A stretch of DNA of 6,949 nucleotides, from NCBI GenBank assembly GCA_005881995.1, contig VBHV01000521.1:1-6949 (forward strand), read 5' to 3'. The notes beneath the pieces were generated by a model, which had not been told where the DNA came from, did no database searches, and saw nothing but the letters and a program-made list of their open reading frames with translations. The position numbers and the translations under genes are program-made. Every line of letters starts with the position of its first letter. The first letter of the stretch is position 1. Shown piece by piece: positions 1 through 6,778 of the stretch. The stretch comes from Chloroflexota bacterium. Its GTDB lineage: Bacteria > Chloroflexota > Ktedonobacteria > Ktedonobacterales > Ktedonobacteraceae.

Positions 1-3000
1 TACGCCAATATTTGTAGTACGCCTCGCAGCCATCCTTGAAGCGATTCAAGCGGCTGCGCAGTATTCCCCTCTCACCCTGGCAGTACTTCTCAAACACTTC
101 ATCATAGAAGTACCGCACAAATTCCCGCACTGCCGGAGCTTCCTGCGCATCTCTAGCCTTCCCCCAAAACATAGCCCGACCCACCGCCTGCCGACTCCGC
201 ACGCGATCCATCCAGTTCTGCACTTCACCTTGAATCTGCCAGAGCAAATCTTCACGATCAATGTTCAGGGGACTGTTAATAATTGCCTTCGCCACAATAT
301 CAACAGGTTTCAGAATCGAGTGTGATTGGTAGCCACCCCGGTAAAAGACCGCATACCTGTCTACACAATCTTGGATATAGCCCAAATCATCCTCCAAATC
401 TAGCATCTCCTTATAGATGCCTATGTATCGCAACACATCGTTCAATCGGAGCGCGTCGCGATTTGCGCTCCTTTGCTGCTTACGCAGGTAGCTGAACAGG
501 AACAACGGATCAGTCTCAACATCACGAGCGATTCCATTCAAGTGCTTCCACTCTGGCTTGCCCTGTTTGGCATAGGTATCCAGGTTGACCTCATAGATAT
601 GAGCCAGGTATCTCAGCTTCGGCAAAAGCTCATTGACGCGCACGCGCTTCCCTTTCAATAACCGATCCAGGTAGGGATGAGGCGCATCAAAGATCGCCGT
701 TTCTCTAAAATCATGGCCCGAAGCGAATAGCGGCAACGACATCTCGGATACCACTACCTTCGTGTTCGTCACCAGTGGCAGAGCCAGGGCCAGAAATGCT
801 GGCATTGCCCACGAGGCTGTATCATTGTCATCCTTGCCAGCCCTCACCCCAAAGAAACAAAGTCCAGGATAGGCCAATTTCTCATATTTGATATAGCTCC
901 GCTCGACCCTCCTATCCTGTGATTCGTTTCCCTCCTCATGCTCCATCTCACCTTCCACCTTCTCGTCATCTCCCTCCTCTTCTGTCTCGGTCTCTCCAGC
1001 ATCCTCATTAAAAACATAGACAGTCATTTCCTTCGGCTCGTCTTTCGGAGTCGTAAAAGCCTGTAGTTCCAGGAGGCGAGCAACTGTAATACCCTTCCCC
1101 TCAAGCTGGCGGCGCACTGTGAAAAAGTTGATATCTTGCAACGGGTCTAGTATGCCCTGCACCATCGCCCCTGTCTCGGCCGTGAAGAAAAAGTTGGGAT
1201 AGATGGTGAGATACTTCGTTTTTAACGCCTCAAACTTGCTGCCCGTCAGGCGCATCTGGCCTTTTTGCAGTATCTGCCGGAGCATCAGTTCCAGCGCGCA
1301 AATCGTACAAACGCCCCCGGCATTTTTCCCGGCATAAAGCGAGAGCTTATTTTTATACACCCAGGGCTGGAATAGCACAGCATTATCCGCTTGCTCCTCG
1401 GTGGGATATGCGCTATTGCAAATAGTACAGATCAGTTTACGTCCTTTACTCTTTGCACCTGCATACCGTTCCATCTCCCCTTGAAAATCCGGTAGTGTTC
1501 CACCTGCGCGCACAGCAAGCGGTACCTCTATCACGCTCTCCAGGTAGCCCGTCAGGTAACTGAGATACTTTTGGGGCATTCCTCGACGTAGCTCATCACC
1601 TGCCAGTTTGATAAGTAGTTGCAAGGTCGAAATGAAGACTTCAAATAAATTGCCTTTTCCCTCGTACTCAGTAATTCCGGGATGGTCTCGCAAGTAACAT
1701 GCCCCTAACCAGAACCAGCGATACTCAACACCTCCTTTATTCGGAATAGTCCCTGCCTGCTCCCAATATGGCATCAACCCCAAATGCTCCACCACTGCCT
1801 TTTCTACCTGTTGGCGCAGTGTCTCTTGTTTTTTATCAAGCATCCCCAGGACTGACGCAAATACAACAGAGAAGAATCGACTGACCATCCCAATGCGTCT
1901 GTCCGCCTGGAAATCGAGCGGCATCTCCGCCGCGATCTCCCCAGCAGATTGCATCTGGCGCAGTTTTTGAAAAGGGATCGCCGTGATATCGTTGGTAGTG
2001 CGGTTGATGGTAAAACGTGCCAGCAACTCGACATAGTCTTCGAGTGTCAGAAATTCAAAGTAATAACCCGGATGTTTAGCAATACCCTGGATGCTAAACT
2101 TGAAACCCGGAGCCTGGCTTTTAATCGTTCCGGCGCATATCTGGCGTAGTTGCTCCCGTACCGTCTCCACAATCTGCTCTGTGGTCAAGGTAATTTGAAG
2201 CGATTTACGTTTGATATATACCACCCCATCAGAGAAGAACAGGTACGGCCAGATGCCTGGTCGCCCATCCGTGTAGAGCTGCACCATGCCGTTGTTGACA
2301 ACATTTGTAAATAGCCCGCGCACCTCGCGCAGTTGATGATAGGTAAACACCAGTTCATTGTTGCTCAGTTCCGCGAGAATAGTTCTGAGTGTACTCGTCT
2401 CGTCACTGCTCAGGATGGCGGCAGGCGCGGGAACCAGGTAGGCGATATGGTCCGAATACGTACACAGCCTCCGTAACGCCAGCACCCGCCGCTCTTTGAG
2501 TTGAAAACGCCAACCGTAGGTATGCAGGTGCGTTCCCCATTTCTGCTGTGTATTGACAACCAGGTAAGCAATATCCTCCAGGAACGCCGCGAAATCGGGG
2601 AAAAAGACTTCAACATTGCACAGGCGCAACTGCTCTGCTATTACATCTTTTGCATGCTCAATTGCGTTCCGATCCCCCGTTTCTACTCCATGACTATGCA
2701 CAATCTTGTCCACGTCATGCATGAGATAAGCCAGAATATACACCCGTCGTTCAACCTCTGTATATGGTTCAGATACTAACCCTTCTGCCTCCACCAGGTT
2801 GAGCAGGCGCATCGTTGGGAAAATACCATTCAGCTGATGACTGAGCATGCTCTGATCCTGTTTTTCCTCAAATTTGCGCTTTGTCGCCTCATCCAGGTTT
2901 TCGTCCCTGGAATGCTCTCCCCCTTTTGCCGACGTAACCGCGTACTGCTCCATCAAGGCCGGAACCATCTGCTCAATGAATGCCAGCGTAACGTGATCAG

Positions 3001-3058
3001 CAGGATCGACCGCCTGCTTGAGAAATTTCAGGTAAAACAGTTCCTCTTCTTTGTTCAT
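1..3058 (-). CDS. cas10d: Type I-D CRISPR effector large subunit Cas10d (Csc3), C-terminus cut by the window edge
   Basis: Large subunit of the type I-D Cascade-like complex. In this subtype it carries the HD nuclease that elsewhere sits on Cas3. I translated the minus strand from the ATG at 3058; the frame is open for 1019 codons and runs off the left edge. An N-terminal HD domain spans about residues 70-210: H74 in SHQLNGIFP, H114-D115 in YLMHDVDK, H135 in EHAKD, H177/H179 in GTHLHTYGW and D203 in YSDHIAY. A zinc-finger region has C544/C547 (CTIC) and C584/C587 (CTIC). A very acidic linker lies at about 684-714, followed by a Palm-like part at about 728-775 (FFGVRAGKDDNDT, then SWAMPAFLALALP). 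I see no GGDD cyclase motif, as expected for Cas10d. The start is supported by AAGGAG at 3064-3069, five to six bases upstream. The gap to the cas3 stop is 25 bp, so the two genes are probably co-transcribed. Family members are usually about 900-1100 residues, so little should be missing. The subtype call is confident. Confidence 0.93.
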   Translation of the reverse strand, partial: MNKEEELFYLKFLKQAVDPADHVTLAFIEQMVPALMEQYAVTSAKGGEHSRDENLDEATKRKFEEKQDQSMLSHQLNGIFPTMRLLNLVEAEGLVSEPYTEVERRVYILAYLMHDVDKIVHSHGVETGDRNAIEHAKDVIAEQLRLCNVEVFFPDFAAFLEDIAYLVVNTQQKWGTHLHTYGWRFQLKERRVLALRRLCTYSDHIAYLVPAPAAILSSDETSTLRTILAELSNNELVFTYHQLREVRGLFTNVVNNGMVQLYTDGRPGIWPYLFFSDGVVYIKRKSLQITLTTEQIVETVREQLRQICAGTIKSQAPGFKFSIQGIAKHPGYYFEFLTLEDYVELLARFTINRTTNDITAIPFQKLRQMQSAGEIAAEMPLDFQADRRIGMVSRFFSVVFASVLGMLDKKQETLRQQVEKAVVEHLGLMPYWEQAGTIPNKGGVEYRWFWLGACYLRDHPGITEYEGKGNLFEVFISTLQLLIKLAGDELRRGMPQKYLSYLTGYLESVIEVPLAVRAGGTLPDFQGEMERYAGAKSKGRKLICTICNSAYPTEEQADNAVLFQPWVYKNKLSLYAGKNAGGVCTICALELMLRQILQKGQMRLTGSKFEALKTKYLTIYPNFFFTAETGAMVQGILDPLQDINFFTVRRQLEGKGITVARLLELQAFTTPKDEPKEMTVYVFNEDAGETETEEEGDDEKVEGEMEHEEGNESQDRRVERSYIKYEKLAYPGLCFFGVRAGKDDNDTASWAMPAFLALALPLVTNTKVVVSEMSLPLFASGHDFRETAIFDAPHPYLDRLLKGKRVRVNELLPKLRYLAHIYEVNLDTYAKQGKPEWKHLNGIARDVETDPLFLFSYLRKQQRSANRDALRLNDVLRYIGIYKEMLDLEDDLGYIQDCVDRYAVFYRGGYQSHSILKPVDIVAKAIINSPLNIDREDLLWQIQGEVQNWMDRVRSRQAVGRAMFWGKARDAQEAPAVREFVRYFYDEVFEKYCQGERGILRSRLNRFKDGCEAYYKYWR

Positions 3059-3083
3059 TATCCTCTCCTTATTTCGCCAGCAC

Positions 3084-4559
3084 CTATAGCATCATTGCCT
3101 TGTCTTCGTTAGGCTTGCGGTAAAACAGCAGCGAGTCGAGCAGCAGTGCCTCCTGCCCGAATGCCGCCGCGTAATCATTCCCAGTCCCATCCTGCAAACG
3201 GTAGATCGGAAATATCCCTCCCAGGTTCAACCGCCCTTTCAGTTCTTTGCTCGGAATATCGCTAAAAATACAAACCAGGTTCAAAGCTTTCAGATGACGG
3301 TTCACCTGGTCCAGCCAGGTAGCACGCGACTCGCGCACAAAAACGCCACGTTGAACGGTAACGTTATGCATAGCCTGTGGATTATCCGTGAGTACGTTCT
3401 TCAGACCCAGCGTCAACTGCATACGCTCCGGCACGTACTCCTCAATTTTGAGGTAAAGCAGCAGCTCTCGAAAATCGCGTTCTTCAAGGCTGCGCCTTCT
3501 CACCTCCTCTAAAAATTCATCCTTTTCGATGACCGTATAATCCGTATTTGCTAGCAAAAAGAACAGGTCATAGGTTTTCAGGTGATTATCAGTATCCCAG
3601 ACTCCACACGCCAGCGGACTTTGACCGCGAAAACTCTGCAATTCTTCGATAATCGCGGGAACATTGTTGCGCAGCGCCCAGTACTTTTTTAGCGCCTTGG
3701 ACATCACCGGTTTACCCGAAGAAAGGCTATAGAAGCGTTCGTACTGCTCAATCAGTGCCTCGGTAAATGCGCGATTCTCATCCCGTTTACTCTGTCTCTG
3801 CAACTCTGCGATCACTTGCGCTGCCTGCACCACCCCCCAACGCCGCGTATAGTGCTCAAATTCTTGCTCGGTAGGAAACGCCTCGCGTATCGCCTCATTG
3901 AACGTTTCCCGCTCCACGTCCGCCGTCACCCCTAATTTCTGTTGCAACCGCTCAAGCACAAAGCGCGGAATGAGCGCGTGAGGCTGGTAGATAGGATATC
4001 CTTCATGGCGGCCCAGGCGTCCAAACCGCTGCAAAAAGCTGCCCGCGTTCCACGCCTCGAAGATGAGGTAATTGATATCGAAATCGACTCCAATATCCAC
4101 CGTAGTTGTGCCCACGAGGATGTTTTTTCCATAAGATGCGCGCCGCTCTTCCCGGTTTGTCAATCCCGTATTTTCCCCAACCGTGATCCCGCGCGGCTCG
4201 AAATACTCTTTCAATCGAGCATACAGGCGGCGAGCAGTCGCCACCGAATATACCAACACCGCAGCCTTCGAGCCTTTATGTGTTTCGAAAAACGCTTGTA
4301 TATCTTCCAGGTGCGCCTCAACCCATGCCTCAGTCGGCATATCCTGGCTAATCTCATGCAAATTCAACTCACACGGCTGCAAAATGCAGTGATATCCCGC
4401 TTGCGCCGACGAACAATAACTTCCCTCAATCCTCCTGTATCGCAAACCACCTCGTTCTAACAGCCCGTTCATCAGCTTACCTGGCGTGGCAGAGAGAAAT
4501 ACAAACTTCTTCCTATCAGCCGGTTTATCACGATAATTGACATTCAAGTAACCCAGCAT
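3084..4559 (-). CDS. cas3: Type I-D Cas3 helicase, C-terminal fragment (motifs III, V, VI) of a frame-broken gene
   Basis: Second half of the HD-less Cas3 helicase, which in intact type I-D systems unwinds and reels target DNA after Cascade binding. The 491-residue frame begins at an internal Met that aligns within the family rather than at a real protein start. Motif III is SATP at 23-26, motif V is VGTTTVDIGVDFD at about 149-161, and motif VI is LQRFGRLGRHE at about 176-186. The rest is the subtype's C-terminal domain. No ribosome binding site precedes the ATG at 4559, which lies inside the upstream fragment and overlaps it by 16 bp. The fragment is in the -1 frame relative to the upstream part. 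It would lack both Walker A and the DExx box, so it cannot be an ATPase alone. It ends with TAG at 3084-3086, 25 bp before cas10d. Identity is certain from the helicase motifs and context; whether it is translated is doubtful. Confidence 0.88.
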   Translation of the reverse strand: MLGYLNVNYRDKPADRKKFVFLSATPGKLMNGLLERGGLRYRRIEGSYCSSAQAGYHCILQPCELNLHEISQDMPTEAWVEAHLEDIQAFFETHKGSKAAVLVYSVATARRLYARLKEYFEPRGITVGENTGLTNREERRASYGKNILVGTTTVDIGVDFDINYLIFEAWNAGSFLQRFGRLGRHEGYPIYQPHALIPRFVLERLQQKLGVTADVERETFNEAIREAFPTEQEFEHYTRRWGVVQAAQVIAELQRQSKRDENRAFTEALIEQYERFYSLSSGKPVMSKALKKYWALRNNVPAIIEELQSFRGQSPLACGVWDTDNHLKTYDLFFLLANTDYTVIEKDEFLEEVRRRSLEERDFRELLLYLKIEEYVPERMQLTLGLKNVLTDNPQAMHNVTVQRGVFVRESRATWLDQVNRHLKALNLVCIFSDIPSKELKGRLNLGGIFPIYRLQDGTGNDYAAAFGQEALLLDSLLFYRKPNEDKAMML

Positions 4560-5080
4560 ATTAACAGGAAATAATCGAAATTCGCCCCGATAGTAACAGG
4601 CAATTCTTTCCGTAAATGATCCCAGCCATACTGATGACTCATCATCAAGTGAATCAGATCAGGATTGGTCAATAGAAGCGCATTTCTGTCGAGCAACCGC
4701 CGTACCGCTTCCAGCCGCACAGGAACATCATACAGCCGCACCAGCCGCGTAATCTCCTCCCCAAACATCGTCGCATTCGATGGCATAGTTATCCCAAGCC
4801 GTCGCTCATACTTCTGCAGCGAACCATGCTGATCCTGAATGAGCTCATTCGTAGGATACATAGCAACGATACGCTTCCCATCCTCAAAAGCCGGAAGATA
4901 AGCCGCCAGGCTCTTGCCATCCCCCGTCATCGCCGTATTGAAGATAACATCTACGTCTGGATTATGTATGGCCTCCCAGGTCGCCACCTGGTGCCTGAGT
5001 AAGCGCACTTCCCCAATCTGATATTTTGAGTCAGAGTGTTCTTCGGAATAAACGGGGTGAATATTTAACCGCAATACCAT
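4544..5080 (-). CDS. cas3: Type I-D Cas3 helicase, N-terminal fragment (Walker A) of a frame-broken gene
   Basis: First half of the Cas3 helicase. Numbering from the GTG at 5086 gives 180 residues. A Q-motif-like segment LLRHQVATWEAI is at about 29-40, the Walker A motif TAMTGDGKS at 51-59, and motif Ia YPTNELIQDQ at about 77-86. The family-typical LLTNPDLIHLMMSHQYGW is at about 138-155. The frame then reaches NFDYF, where an intact homologue would continue into the DExx box. Here it reads a short unrelated tail (LLICWVT) and stops at 4544-4546. No HD domain precedes the helicase, fitting subtype I-D. I prefer the ATG at 5080 to the in-frame GTG at 5086, because AAGGAG at 5089-5094 is 8 nt from the ATG but only 2 nt from the GTG. 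Together the fragments give about 670 residues, close to full length for this family. The gene is best treated as one pseudogene unless resequencing restores the frame. Confidence 0.87.
   Translation of the reverse strand: MVLRLNIHPVYSEEHSDSKYQIGEVRLLRHQVATWEAIHNPDVDVIFNTAMTGDGKSLAAYLPAFEDGKRIVAMYPTNELIQDQHGSLQKYERRLGITMPSNATMFGEEITRLVRLYDVPVRLEAVRRLLDRNALLLTNPDLIHLMMSHQYGWDHLRKELPVTIGANFDYFLLICWVT
4560..4570 (-). other. Probable deletion junction in cas3 that removed the DExx box (motif II)
   Basis: On the minus strand the upstream frame reads Asn-Phe-Asp-Tyr-Phe up to about 4568. The downstream frame resumes family-like sequence as Val-Asn-Met-Leu-Gly-Tyr-Leu from about 4565. Between these, an intact helicase would have roughly 15-18 residues including the Asp-Glu-x-His-type Walker B motif. 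None of that is present in any frame here. The frame offset requires a net loss of 3n+1 bases. The size estimate comes from remembered family spacing and not from an alignment. Confidence 0.75.
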
Positions 5081-5088
5081 GTTCACTT

Positions 5089-5094
5089 CTCCTT
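5089..5094 (-). promoter_or_regulatory. Ribosome binding site of cas3 that decides its start
   Basis: AAGGAG on the minus strand lies 8 nt from the ATG at 5080 and only 2 nt from the in-frame GTG at 5086. Normal Shine-Dalgarno spacing therefore favours the ATG. Confidence 0.7.
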
Positions 5095-5108
5095 CTCACC
5101 AATACTTC

Positions 5109-5129
5109 CAGGTAACCACCAGCCACCTG
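5109..5129. promoter_or_regulatory. Inverted repeat between the WYL gene and cas3, candidate operator
   Basis: The arms are CAGGT (5109-5113) and ACCTG (5125-5129), separated by 11 bp, so the arm centres are 16 bp apart. The element sits 15 bp upstream of the cas3 Shine-Dalgarno sequence, inside the 99-105 bp gap that follows the WYL stop codon. The position suits an operator for the adjacent regulator acting on the cas genes. The arms are only 5 bp and CAGGT is common in this locus, where TAC-CTG codon pairs are frequent, so chance is a real alternative. I do not see a convincing -35/-10 pair in the same gap. Confidence 0.3.
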
Positions 5130-5185
5130 TTATCTCTTACTCAATAAATACACATGCAATCCGCACAACAGGAAAAATTCGAAGC

Positions 5186-6253
5186 TCATTTTTCCTCCTC
5201 ATACAACCCATGCATCACCCCCGCCGTCTCCCTCATCATCAAAACCAACTTCTCCGGCTCCAACGCCTTCACCTGCTCCCCATACCCCAACAACAACCGC
5301 CTCGCCCACCACACCGACTTCGCAACCCCCTCGACAATCGCCCCCTGATCCCCCTCAAGCATCGTCACCTGCTGATCGCGTAAGCGCACACTCAAACTTC
5401 CATGCCGCGCCAGCATTGGCGAAACCCAGTAGCGAATCCTCACCCCCGGCCGTTGTCGGCTGCCTGGATGAAAATGCTCATGCTTCTTGTGCAGTGAGCC
5501 GGGGCGCATACGATCAACCCGGAAATCAAGAAACGTATTCGACTCAAAAACAAACCCCGTAAAATACCAATGCCCATCCCGGTACTCCAATTCAAATGGT
5601 TCGATATGCTCGTGCCAGACCGGTTCAGCATCCCAACTTTGCACCAGCGGCGTATACGCAAACGAAACATACGCCCCCTCTTCCAACGCCTGGTCCAGCG
5701 ACAGGATCGTCTCCCCATGCTGGCTATAATCCACCACCGGCGACAACGGCAGCAGCACAGGCCGCGCATGTCGCTTCCGCTTCTGCCGCACCAGTTGGCG
5801 GCTCTTCTCCGTGAACAGCCATTCCCAGCGCTGCAACAGATTCTGCACAGCCCCCGCGTAAGGCGTACCAGGCGCGAACCCCTCTTGCAAAGCCACAAAA
5901 GCCCGCGCCTCATCTTCATTGATGTCTATGCTAAAGAAAGACTGCGCCAGCCCAAACGTAGCCGTGCGCCGCTCATAAGTAATAGCCAGCCTCTTCCGCC
6001 CCCGCTGTTCTTCGCACCACCCGGCCAGATTCTCAGCATCCGGCTCAGGCAGCTCTTCAACCGGTATACCCGTCAGGGTCTGCAAATCACGATAAAGCGC
6101 AGGGGTCGAAGTTTCCCCATAATAGTAGGAAAGATAACCCGTAATCTCCTTGCGTGACAGGCGTTTCGGCCAATAGGTATGGAAGAGTATCGCCAGCAGC
6201 ACCGTTCGTACTGCCTTTTGCGTGCTGGCCCGTTTACCATCATAAGACCGCAT
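5186..6253 (-). CDS. WYL-domain transcription regulator of the type I-D cas operon
   Basis: A 355-residue helix-turn-helix / WYL-family regulator, the class often found as the first gene of type I-D loci. The N-terminal DNA-binding part (about 10-66) includes RKEITGYLSYYYGETSTPAL and YRDLQTLTGIPVEELPE, a winged-helix-like layout. The WYL domain (about 183-255) shows YVSFAYTPL at 195-203, HIEPFELEYRDGHWYFTGF at 216-234 with WYF in place of the canonical WYL, and the FRVDRM strand at 244-249. A C-terminal WCX-type extension covers about 270-338 (VRIRYWVSPMLARH, then VWWARRLLLGYGEQV). Such proteins bind DNA and sense ligands, often nucleic acid, through the Sm-like WYL fold. A WYL protein (sll7009) negatively regulates the I-D locus of Synechocystis, which supports a repressor-like role here. 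The ATG at 6253 follows AGGGGGG about 8 nt upstream. The frame is complete and ends with TGA about 100 bp before cas3. The family call is firm; the sign of regulation is inferred. Confidence 0.9.
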   Translation of the reverse strand: MRSYDGKRASTQKAVRTVLLAILFHTYWPKRLSRKEITGYLSYYYGETSTPALYRDLQTLTGIPVEELPEPDAENLAGWCEEQRGRKRLAITYERRTATFGLAQSFFSIDINEDEARAFVALQEGFAPGTPYAGAVQNLLQRWEWLFTEKSRQLVRQKRKRHARPVLLPLSPVVDYSQHGETILSLDQALEEGAYVSFAYTPLVQSWDAEPVWHEHIEPFELEYRDGHWYFTGFVFESNTFLDFRVDRMRPGSLHKKHEHFHPGSRQRPGVRIRYWVSPMLARHGSLSVRLRDQQVTMLEGDQGAIVEGVAKSVWWARRLLLGYGEQVKALEPEKLVLMMRETAGVMHGLYEEEK

Positions 6254-6410
6254 CGTAGAACCCCCCTATCCATGCTACAACTTTTCGATTTCTTGTGTTA
6301 TTTCTTTAAGGAGTGGTTTACCGATCTACATACAGTAATACGAATGAACTTCGCTGCCACAACAATTTATGTGAACTGCGCCCCACCAGTACTACCTCGA
6401 CAAAAAGCAT

Positions 6411-6440
6411 AACAGATTCCCTGCAACAAAATCTGTTTTT
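6411..6440 (+). repeat. Inverted repeat followed by a T-run (terminator-like hairpin or operator)
   Basis: AACAGATT (6411-6418) and AATCTGTT (6430-6437) form a perfect 8-bp stem with an 11-nt loop, and TTTTT occupies 6436-6440 on the plus strand. This resembles a weak, AT-rich intrinsic terminator. However, no plus-strand gene lies upstream to be terminated. Its place about 160 bp upstream of the WYL start makes a protein-binding dyad equally likely. Confidence 0.35.
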
Positions 6441-6450
6441 CATCAAGAAA

Positions 6451-6463
6451 TTTAGCGGCTAAA
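6451..6463. repeat. Perfect 13-bp palindrome, candidate regulator binding site
   Basis: TTTAGC-G-GCTAAA is a perfect odd-length dyad. It is overlapped by a wider one, GAAATTT (6447-6453) with AAATTTC (6464-6470). The symmetry could be a binding site for a dimeric regulator. In AT-rich intergenic DNA short palindromes also arise by chance. Confidence 0.3.
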
Positions 6464-6484
6464 AAATTTCCGGTCCTTTCGTCG

Positions 6485-6550
6485 TCATCGTAAGGGCGGG
6501 AGCGGGGTTGATGCGGGGCGGGGACCCTTGCGGTCGCCCTGGGACTTCCT
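6485..6550. repeat. GC-rich 66-bp direct repeat, copy 1
   Basis: Aligns without gaps to 6586-6651, with 62 of 66 bases identical by eye. On the minus strand the core GGGCGACCGCAAGGGTC begins an imperfect hairpin: GACC pairs with GGTC around GCAAG, and GGGC pairs with GCCC beyond a 3-nt bulge. The high GC content contrasts with the flanking AT-rich DNA. It looks like a dispersed intergenic (REP/MITE-like) element rather than a coding or CRISPR unit. Confidence 0.85.
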
Positions 6551-6585
6551 CTCCTGCACATCCACTATCCCCTCCCCAGGCTCAC

Positions 6586-6651
6586 TCATTGTAAGGGCGG
6601 GAGCGGGGTTGATGCGGGGCTGGGACCCTTGCGGTCGCCCTGGGGCTTTCT
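6586..6651. repeat. GC-rich 66-bp direct repeat, copy 2
   Basis: Second copy of the element at 6485-6550, starting 101 bp downstream and separated from it by 35 bp of unrelated sequence. The four differences are at positions 5, 36, 60 and 64 of the unit. The same bulged hairpin can form, with the position-36 change falling in the bulge. Confidence 0.85.
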
Positions 6652-6691
6652 GTCACTATTTTAAATCTCCAAAAGTCCTCCATCTAAAAGC

Positions 6692-6720
6692 TGTACAAAA
6701 TGCACTCCTCACCTTATAAT
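6692..6720 (+). promoter_or_regulatory. Sigma-70-type promoter for the right-hand gene
   Basis: TGTACA (6692-6697, four of six matches to TTGACA), 17 bp, then a perfect TATAAT (6715-6720). Transcription would begin near 6726-6728, leaving a leader of about 50 nt before the ATG at 6779. Just at the expected start, AGGGA (6725-6729) and TCCCT (6736-6740) form a small dyad. ACACGTGT (6757-6764) is a perfect palindrome in the leader. Either could be an operator, but neither is strong evidence. Confidence 0.65.
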
Positions 6721-6778
6721 GAGCAGGGAAAACTCTCCCTAAAAAATTGCGGTATCACACGTGTTAGGAGAACCCAGT

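Larger units (their letters stand above)
6254..6484. other. Non-coding region upstream of the WYL gene
   Basis: This AT-rich stretch should contain the promoter of the WYL gene and possibly of the whole cas operon, read leftward. I found no -35/-10 pair good enough to call. It holds two dyad symmetries (6411-6440 and 6451-6463, listed separately) and the heptamer CCACCAG at 6383-6389. The same heptamer occurs at 5116-5122, inside the candidate operator before cas3. A 64-codon minus-strand frame crossing part of it and the first 66-bp repeat has no family resemblance, and I do not regard it as a gene. Confidence 0.6.

Noticed and set aside
2501..3112. Two plus-strand open frames of about 91 codons antisense to the start of cas10d
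   Set aside because: They overlap the conserved HD-domain coding region, and the second also runs over the cas10d ribosome binding site. Neither shows any domain.
3942..4460. 172-codon plus-strand open frame antisense to cas3
   Set aside because: It lies wholly inside the conserved helicase coding sequence on the other strand, has no recognisable domain and is Arg/Ser rich, as expected for an antisense shadow.
4544..4570. Programmed ribosomal frameshift, or two separately functional helicase polypeptides
   Set aside because: Joining the frames would still give a helicase without the DExx box. There is no clear slippery heptamer and no ribosome binding site before the downstream ATG.
5570..6157. 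195-codon plus-strand open frame and other overlapping frames across the WYL gene
   Set aside because: They are Arg/Pro/Gln-rich shadows of the WYL coding sequence, with no family signature and no good ribosome binding site.
6254..6420. A leftward promoter for the WYL gene
   Set aside because: Several partial -10-like hexamers exist (for example TATTAC and TATGTA), but none pairs with a good -35 at 16-18 bp spacing.
6485..6651. Repeat-spacer-repeat pattern read as a mini CRISPR array
   Set aside because: The units are 66 bp with four internal mismatches and there are only two of them. CRISPR repeats are typically about 28-37 bp and nearly identical.
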